Below are positions 1 through 8,559 of a DNA stretch of 15,000 nt, piece by piece. The notes beneath the pieces were generated by a model. It had not been told where the DNA came from and did not search any database. It saw nothing but the letters and a program-made list of their open reading frames with translations. Source of the stretch: Glandiceps talaboti (Eukaryota > Hemichordata > Enteropneusta > Spengelidae); the NCBI RefSeq assembly GCF_964340395.1, contig NC_135564.1, positions 5,385,361 through 5,400,360 on the forward strand, in the 5' to 3' direction. The position numbers and the translations under genes are program-made. Every line of letters begins with the position of its first letter. Within the stretch, counting starts at the first letter, position 1.

Positions 1-465
1 GAAAGTTCCCGAGCTAGTTCGGTAAATAAAAACCAAGCGTCAAAGTTACCCATTGCATATGTAGCTGTGGCGTGGTCGTCGATAGATGGCGACAGAAAAG
101 AACATACTCACAGTAACGAGGAAAACACTAACGAATTTAAAATACACCCGTGTAATTGATATTTGAATTAAAGTTACAGGGAGATTAAAGGAGAAACTCA
201 TTTTTGTACTCCAGTTATTGGTTATAAATTATGGACTTTTTCTCTGACACTGAAGACTTAAGGCTCAGTAGCTAATGATCTTCGACCATTTTCTGAGATA
301 ATGTATTAGAACTTTGGAAATTGACACTACAATCATTTGTATAAACTTTTGTATTCGTGTCATATTGACATATCAGGAAGAAACAAAGCATACATTGTAC
401 AGATAGACTTAGATACGTCGTGACAGTCAGCCCCAGTGCACTACCAGTAAGTTGCTCCTGAAAGG

Positions 466-510
466 GTTAGCCGATGTGTGAGGGCGCTCCATAACGTGTC
501 TTACAGGGAG
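466..510. repeat. Dispersed repeat, copy A
   Basis: Positions 466-497 match 1431-1462 at 27 of 32 bases (core CCGATGTGTGAGGGC), and both copies are followed shortly by CTTACAG. Family unknown; probably a fragment of an interspersed repeat. Confidence 0.55.
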
Positions 511-1403
511 TACATCCAGGTGCAGTTCATATGTTTGATGTGTATTTAATGTACTGTACAAAATGACAATTAATGTAAATTTGCTATAAAAACTACTAGT
601 CACGTGTTAATTTGCCTACAACTTTTATAATTTGTATTCTACAGTTGTCATGATTTCCTTGTAAATTTGCTGGTCTTTTTGTCGTTTCAATTTTCGTTGC
701 TTTTGTTGTAAAATTTGACGAATTGTAAATAAAAAAAACCCCAAAGTATATGACGTCATAGTTTAGCTGCCGAGTTGATCATGCATCCCATAATAATACA
801 AGCAGATTCTGATAAATTTGTACATATTATGATGTTACATACTTATTGAATTCATGTCACCTCAACCAAGTACACTGAATACTTTAAGAGCGGTTTATAT
901 ATAAACTTAAGGTTGATCAAGTCAGCCACTGAAATTATAACTCAGACAGTATTCAACCATTAATGTTTATAAAAAAAGGTTGTTGTCATGGTTACTTTAA
1001 TTTGCAAACGACAGATTTACGATTACGCAATAAATCTTGACACATTTTAGTATATAATCTGTTTCTATGGAAATGCTTTGTCTTCAGTTGCAACCCATAT
1101 CAACTGGGGTCATTTTATTCTCTTCAACTATTTTTCTTTAAAATGTATGAAAATAAAAATATGAATCTTTGCTGTATATTCAAAAATCTATATTTGACAT
1201 TTTCAGGAAATTTAGACAAATCATTTTCTTAGGACACTTTAAGTCCTCACAAGTTGAAGATATTAAATGATACATGTCACCCCATTGTCATACAATTTTT
1301 GCAATAAATGATCATGATATGTGATTTATTTATGTGTTCGTCTTTTTATCAGTATTCTCGTTATTGTATCATGTATAGACTGGAAAGATACATCGTGTTG
1401 TTC

Positions 1404-1486
1404 CGCCCTCACCGGCCTCTTCTGAGAGTGGTTGACCGATGTGTGAGGGCACCCCATCACGTCGATCGTCCCTTACAGACTAGCCA
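1404..1486. repeat. Dispersed repeat, copy B
   Basis: Second copy of the motif at 466-497, here preceded by CCGCCCTC about 22 bases upstream of its GTTGACCGAT. The same pair, CCGCCCTC then GTTAGCCGAT, occurs in the 57-bp segment at 3994-4050 inside one transposon copy, so the three may share a source. Confidence 0.5.
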
Positions 1487-1891
1487 TACAGTTTGAATTC
1501 ATGAATCTCAAGGACTATTGACAAGTTCAATACTTTTGCAGCCTTGCTTTCCCGGACAAAACCACGTATTTATAATCAAATCTGAGTTTTCACCATGACC
1601 ATTTTTTAGTAGTCATGACAGGAATTTTAAAACTGGGTCTGTATACGTGTAGCTACGTATCAGCGTATAAATTTGGCAATAATGTTCGGTTACTACTGAC
1701 TACCAACTGTCTGGAATAATACTGTTCAAACAACATCTAAGATTTTTATTTAATGATTTCTCAGAAATACGGAAAAAATACATATCAGCATATATAGCTG
1801 TGCCAATATTGGCAATATTGCTAGATTTTTACTAACAATCATATGGCTGTCTCAGCTATATGTATATGTATGTGAAGATGTAATTCCCACA

Positions 1892-2075
1892 AAATCAAAT
1901 CAAGTCATGAAATCAACTCAAATCGCATCGAATTGAATAGAATAGAATCGGATAGAATCAAATCAAATCAACTGTTCAAAGTCAAATAAATCGAATTGAA
2001 TCGAATCGAATCAAATCATATCACATCACTGAAATCGAATCAGATCAGATCAGATCAGATCAGATCAAATCAAAT
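1892..2075. repeat. Degenerate AATCR pentamer repeat
   Basis: About 185 bases of imperfect AATCA, AATCG and AATAG pentamers. It ends in a cleaner GATCA run (about 2040-2068) before returning to AATCA. It is an old, mutated microsatellite with no ORF. Confidence 0.85.
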
Positions 2076-2198
2076 GTATGTGATTATACTAGTCAGATTT
2101 TCTCTATTTTTTTAGTAGTATATATATCTAAAATTAATATTGTGTTGTTAGTGCTGCTCCTAACATGTTTAGTGAGCCTCTGATGCAAAAAGGGAAGC

Positions 2199-2200
2199 AA

Positions 2201-2259
<59 letters not shown>

Positions 2260-2261
2260 AT
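2199..2261. repeat. (AATA)n microsatellite
   Basis: About 15 uninterrupted AATA/TAAA units. The lack of interruptions implies recent slippage and probable length polymorphism. Confidence 0.97.
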
Positions 2262-2461
2262 CGTTACACTTGACTATATATCGTCAAAGTTAGACAGATT
2301 CCATGAATTACATGTACGTTGACGTTTTCACACACGAAAACCGGAAATATATGAAATTACAGTCCCCAGTGGTCTATGATTTGTTTTGTTCGTATGTAGT
2401 TTTATGAAACGAGATCCCGGCCAAATCAACTCATATTAGTGAAAATTCGTGATAGGCTCTT

Positions 2462-2665
2462 TGCTTTCTCTCTCTTTTTTTAGTGTTCGAATCATTTAAA
2501 AGAAGGACAGACAAAAATATTATCGGAATAGATATTAAAATTTCCTTGCTCTACAACATCAACATTACGTATCCATCGACAATCCCACATGTCCCAGGGC
2601 CTGGTACCGATGTTCCTGAGCCTGTAATGAAGAAAGAGAAATAACAAACAAACGAACGTGTCAAA
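2462..2665 (+). promoter_or_regulatory. Presumed promoter and 5'UTR of MRPL45
   Basis: This stretch precedes the MRPL45 start codon. It opens with a pyrimidine tract (CTTTCTCTCTCTTTTTTT, about 2463-2480) and has no convincing TATA box at a useful distance. The start codon sits in a strong context (A at -3, G at +4), and AAAATGGCGACC across the ATG resembles a YY1 core (AANATGGCG), an element that often overlaps the start of mammalian ribosomal and mitochondrial genes. The transcription start cannot be placed from sequence alone. Confidence 0.4.
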
Positions 2666-2704
2666 ATGGCGACCTCCTTGGGTCGTTTAGTTTGTCGCTG
2701 CCAG
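2666..2704 (+). CDS. MRPL45: MRPL45 exon 1 (coding part)
   Basis: Encodes residues 1-13, the start of the presumed mitochondrial targeting peptide, with three Arg/Cys-rich positions and no acidic residue. The donor is CAG|GTAAGT at 2705, phase 0. This ATG was chosen for its strong context and because it keeps frame into exon 2. The exon is too short to identify by ORF length. Confidence 0.85.
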
Positions 2705-5700
2705 GTAAGTTTTCAAATTTGTGTCGTATCTCTCTTACTGAATGAAGCATCTGTGGGCCCAATCGAAACAGGTATAAGTAGAGTGTACGGTGCGTGATAT
2801 ATATATATATATATTTTATAGCCCCGCTTGTAGCATACATGATATCAACATTCCAGTCTAGTCGAAACACGTGTACACGTTACACTGCCTACGCTTACCA
2901 GTCATAACGTCCCCGGGTCAAAACGTCCCCGGGTCAAAACGTCCCCGGGTATGACCAAAACGTCCCCGGGTCAAAACGTCCCCGGGTCAAAACGTCCTCG
3001 GGTATGACCAAAATTTAACCAAGAGACTTGACTGTGTAACAGTTTCCGTTCCTTCCCTAAACACGGTCAAGTATCGATGCCCATATTCCGAACCATTTTC
3101 TGTTCGTGATTTACCGTGAAAGATACAATTTAGTTTTCACCGACTTGCCAGTGCATACTACTTTCGTTCATCACGATTAACTATATTTGCATGATGTGCT
3201 AAATACATTGATCAATCGCAACATTCAAGTATTTGAAGCGTCGCCACGCGTGACTTCAAACCTTACCATAAACGTATTTTGGGCACCTGAGGTGGGTACG
3301 CAGTCACATTACTGTATTGTGATGTAAGAAATAGTAAGAAATAAGGATATAATGTAACACACACACACACTCACACACAAATAGTTTGGGTCGAGGAAAA
3401 TGGAAAGACGGGGACGTTTTGACCTGGGGACGTTTTGACCCGGGGACGTTTTGACTTATGGAAACCGGGGACGTTTTGACCCGGGGACGTTTTGACTGGA
3501 TACCCTGCCTACAATCGCTTACCAGTCATAACGTCCCCGGGTATGACCAAAACGTCCCCGGGTCAAAACGTCCTCGGGTATGACCAAAATTTAACCAAGA
3601 GACTTGACTGTGTAACAGTTTCCGTTCCTTCCCTAAAACACGGTCAAGTATCGATGCCCATATTCCGAACCATTTTCTATCTCTCTGGAGCCGCCTTATA
3701 TTTCGGAGAGAGGGGTACATTTGATTTTTTTTAACGAGCATAGGTACCTAACCATCCAGAGACTGCCACTACTATGAGTATGAGTTTACCAATAGTAATT
3801 AGTATTGTGTCAACACTTGAGTGTAAGTGTTAATAATTACCGTGAAAGATACAATTTAGTTTTCACCGACTTGCCAGTGCATACTACTTTCGTTCATCAC
3901 GATTAACTATATTTGCATGATGTGCTAAATACATTGATCAATCGCAACATTCAAGTATTTGAAGCGTCGCCACGCGTGACTTCAAACCTTACCGCCCTCT
4001 TCATTTGTGTCGCTAATTAGCACTTGTGTTAGCCGATCCATGGGAGCCGCATAAACGTATTTTGGGCACCTGGGGTGGGTACGCAGTCACATTACTGTAT
4101 TGTGATGTAAGAAATAGTAAGAAATAAGGATATAATGTAACACACACTCACACACAAATAGTTTGGGTCGAGGAAAATGGAAAGACGGGGACGTTTTGAC
4201 CTGGGGACGTTTTGACCCGGGGACGTTTTGACTTATGGAAACCGGGGACGTTTTGACTGGATACCCTACAATCAGTGCACTGAGCGCGTTAGTCCTCCTT
4301 GCAAACAGAGTTAAGTCGGAAATCAATTCTGACAATCAATGTTTCTTTCTTCCTGCTTTTCCTTAGGGACATACTCAGTCTGCAGTATATCATATATGCT
4401 TAAAATTTCAAAATATATACAAATCAATTCTAGTGATTTGTACATCATTACATTAATTTGATTAGCTACCAGTACCACTACCTGTGTTACTTTGTAAATT
4501 GTTGATAATTAAAGTATAGTTTACAATACTGTACTTTCTTCTTTTTAAACTTTGTGAGTGTCTCATTTTTTACAGGTGCTACAGTCATGTACGTTACCAA
4601 TCCATCAATCACTGCCCGTAACATATGTCCCTGTCCGAACAAGGAAACGATGGGTTAGACCAATACCGAAAAACAGCAAACGTACACCGTGGCATTTCCT
4701 ATCTGATGAAGAGAAACGAAAAGAAAATTGGAATTTGACCCTGGAGAGAATTCATGAGTTAATGAAACAGCCACCAAAACAGAGTTATCTTGACAGACAG
4801 ATATGTATTAGCTCTACAGGTAAACAATGATTTGTAGAATTCATGATTTTAATACTTTTCAACTCTGATTTTAAAGTGGAAAATCTGGTTAGATTTTTAC
4901 ATACATGTGTTTTGATACCTTGTACCATCATTTTGATTAGGAATACCAGTAAAATACTTCAGGAACTCTGGTATATTTTACCTCCTTATTTCTCACAACA
5001 TAAATATTGATTCAAAATATTTATCATATAGAGTCATATTTATTCGGTAATATTTTTTCAAAAAGTAAAACCAGTGGCACTTCAAGTTTGTGTACTGATA
5101 ATGAAAGAATCTTGTAGATAATATTATGCAGCTAATAAGAATTGGTGACTTCTTTGAATCAGAACTAACCACAGCATAGTATTGTATTTATATTTTAAAA
5201 TATATGGGATAATCCAATATCCTAAAGGCCTGTGATTCAATCCCAGGTTCTCACATTAATGCTATCTTAGCAGTGAAGCCATGCAATGTGAATGCTTTAA
5301 TCCTATGCACTTATAAAGGCTGCAATGGATTGTATGCTTCCCAGGGAGTTTGGAAGTAAAGGGCTGTTGTGTCGCTATAGATCCGTGCCAGGGGTAACAA
5401 TTGTAAAGTGTTTTGAGCACAGAGTGGGAAAGTAAGTGCTATATAAAAAACGAACATTATTATATAATTGACTTACTCATAATATTGTACATCCTGAACA
5501 GTATTGGATCACCTGTGAGTAACTGGATTTTTTGGTGGTTTTTTTTTTTACTATTTTGTATAACTGTACCCATATAATGGTACAATAAATCACACAATCA
5601 CGATTACAACCTGTTAGAGTCATGATGGGTGAATGGTTAGCGTGACTGGCTTGGAATCTACAGGTTGCAGGTTCGAGCCCTGTCGCTGCCTGCTGTTTGT

Positions 5701-8523
5701 TTCTGAGTGGCTAAAGTCCTTGGGCAAGATTTGAACCACGACTGTGCTTCAGTCAACCCAGCTGTATAATTGGGGACCTGGTAGGATGTAGGTTGCAATG
5801 TGAAGGCTTTAATCCTATGCGCTTAAATGGCTGCAATGGATTGTATGCTCCCCGGGGAGTTGAGGAAGACTAAAGGGCCGTTGTGCCGTTCTGATCCGAG
5901 CCAGGGGTAATAATTGTAAAGCGCTTTGAGCACGGTGTGGGAAAGCGCTATATAAAAACCCAACATTATTATTATTATTATTACTACTTATGGGTAAAAT
6001 CAAACTCTCATTAACATATACTGTCTCCAATTATTGATGTTTTAAACATTTTCAGGGAATATATTGTTGGTTGTGTGATTGACAAAATACCATTCCAGTT
6101 ACAGCTATTGCAGCTTTGATATTACCTAACCAATCTTCCTTATCGACAGGTGATATATTCCAGCCGTATGTACCACCAGAAGGTGATGGCAAGTCTACAA
6201 CTTTAAGTACAGAGGTAAATGAGAAACCTTCTTATTAACTCACATATTTACCTTTCTTTATTTACAATTTCTTAAAACATTTAAAGGCCCATGATTCAGT
6301 CCCATGGTATTCTCCCTAAAGTTCTCATCAGGGGATCCAAAAGGATGAAATAAGATTTTTCTTTGGTTATTTAGGATTCATGTTTTCTGAAGCTCTACAA
6401 GGGAACTCTTTTTCTCCCCGAAATTTCACTCCTAATCCGATAAGGTTACATGTCAGGTTCCGGAGTGTTTGGTTGATACATTTGTGCATGTGATTAGCTT
6501 TTTTATCACATAAATACGTGCAAATCTTCACCTGTGTGATATCAAACAGGGCAGATCAAAAACCCATATCACCCCTGTTCTACCAAACTATTTTTCTCCC
6601 TCTACTGTTCGAGTGTTCCTGCTAAATCCTGTGCTACTATCAAATTATTGTAATAATAATTATGTGCGTTCAAATTTTACTTACGTTTTTTAAACTAAAT
6701 TTGATATTACATGTACATGGCAAGGTTATAACCGATAATTTGGGTTGATCGTTGAGAAACCACAGCACACTGTGTCAGTGTGTGTACTAAGCTTGACCTC
6801 GCAACAGGTCATGTGATTATGTAATTTGCATAGCTGTCGGACGCCATATTTTCATACCACGATGAATAAAGTGCGATGAAACGATGCAGTATTCATGTAA
6901 AATTTTATTCAAAATTGTAGAAAAAATATGTAGAAATACTTAAAACATCTCAAGACATATTAAAGAAAGCATAATTGTATTGACTTTGTGACACGTTTAT
7001 TGAGTCTGTGTTTGTGATGAAATCTGGTAACTTTTCTATCTGAAATAATGCCGATCTAAATCTTTATCTACTTATTTCTTAATTTTACAGGGAGTCAAAC
7101 AAAGAACGGAAAGACTGAAGCATATAGGAGTATCAACATTTGATCTTCGGAAAATAAGAAAACATGAACCTGAATTCAGTACCAAAGATTTTCCCATAGA
7201 AGCCCAAGATATTTTTATACGTGCACATAATGCATTGCAGCAGTAAGTAACATGTCCATGGATCTGTCTTCAAATGAAAGTTGAAAGTTCATCTGTGTTT
7301 GTGAAATGTTATAAAAGTGGATAACGTTTGTTTAAACATCAAAAGTAAAGCAGACACAGGAAATTCATGAGGTGCACTCTTCACTTTTTGTTTGCCATTA
7401 ATAACAGATACTGATCGGTAGATATGTGCCAGCAGTGGGTTTTTTTGCCAAGGTTGGAGAACCCTATGTAACAAAGAGGAAGAAATCTGGTACATGTGGT
7501 AGAACTGGCGTAGTCTCCTCCGATACATTTTAGGAACCCCTATAAAATGACTAAGGAACTCTGGTAGATTTTACCTTGTACGAACCTTTAACAAAAACAC
7601 TGAGGGGAAGCCATATAAAATGATGAGGGAACTCTCCTAGATTTGACCTTGAACCACCCTTAACAAAACACTAAGAGGTAACCCCTATAAAATGACTAGG
7701 GAACTCTGTTAGAATTTACCTTCTTAACAAAAGCACTCGTTGTAGACCCTGGTAAATGAGGTAGATTTGACCTGCTTACTACACTTAACAAAAACCCTGG
7801 TAAAAAGACTTGGAAATGCTGGTAGATTTTACTTCTTTATCACCCATAGCAAAAACACTGAATAATCCATGTCCTGTCATTTACATCACCATCATAACAA
7901 ACTAATTACTACTCTTACTCAGAAGATGTTTTCAGTAAGACTCTGATGTTGGCTTTCCATTAGAGGAATGACATTCTTATATTGCCATTCCTGCTATTTC
8001 AGACAGAGTTTTGACCCTCTGGGGTTTTTTTTGGACTGAGAGTCTGGAGCAGCCTGATTGGCTGCCCACTTCATTTGTTGATTGACCCCCACTTGTCACT
8101 GTTGCTAGAAACGTAATGCCAATGTTCGGGTACATATATAAACACAAAATTCATTAAAGTTTAAATACAAGGAAAATAGATATTCATACTTCATGATGCT
8201 TTAACTGAAATTTTGCAAAGTTGTAGTCTTCATTTTTACAACTATGGTTTCTACATGGCAGTCTCTACTGCACACACCTTTCTCACAATTAGGTATACTG
8301 TGCGAGTGAAAGGAAACTTTGGTGTAACTAAATATTTGCTTGTGTTTCACAGCTTTGATAAAACTATCCTGCATCAGCTTGTGACAGAAAAATGTTATCC
8401 GGTAAGTTTTCAAACATGTTGAAATTCATGTGATTTTGGGTTAATCATGTGCATATAATATTGAGTGAATGTATGTGTGTATGTGTGTCTGTGTGTGTGC
8501 ATGCATATGTGCATGCATGCATG

Positions 8524-8559
<36 letters not shown>

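Larger units (their letters stand above)
1..1890. other. AT-rich intergenic DNA, no supported gene
   Basis: I see no coding exon, RNA gene or long ORF that looks real here. The longest open frame (about 1308-1496, 62 codons) has no recognisable protein character and overlaps a dispersed repeat. An AATAAA at 728-733 follows T-rich, UTR-like sequence and could be the 3' end of a plus-strand gene lying left of the window, but nothing else supports that. A short inverted repeat (ATATAGCTG at 1792-1800, CAGCTATAT at 1853-1861) encloses a 12-bp palindrome GCCAATATTGGC starting at 1802. Confidence 0.6.

Noticed and set aside
1892-2261. Pentamer and tetramer repeats as a possible CRISPR-like array
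   Set aside because: The units are contiguous without unique spacers; these are ordinary microsatellites in animal DNA.
3492-4335. Open frames of 71-82 codons on both strands in intron 1
   Set aside because: They lie within transposon copies E1/E2 and their CCCCGGG arrays; they have no transposase motifs and the sequence is explained by the repeats.
7014-7043. Possible box C/D snoRNA in intron 3 (GTGATGA and CTGA)
   Set aside because: Only 30 nt between box ends, no terminal stem and no C'/D' pair; too short for the class.
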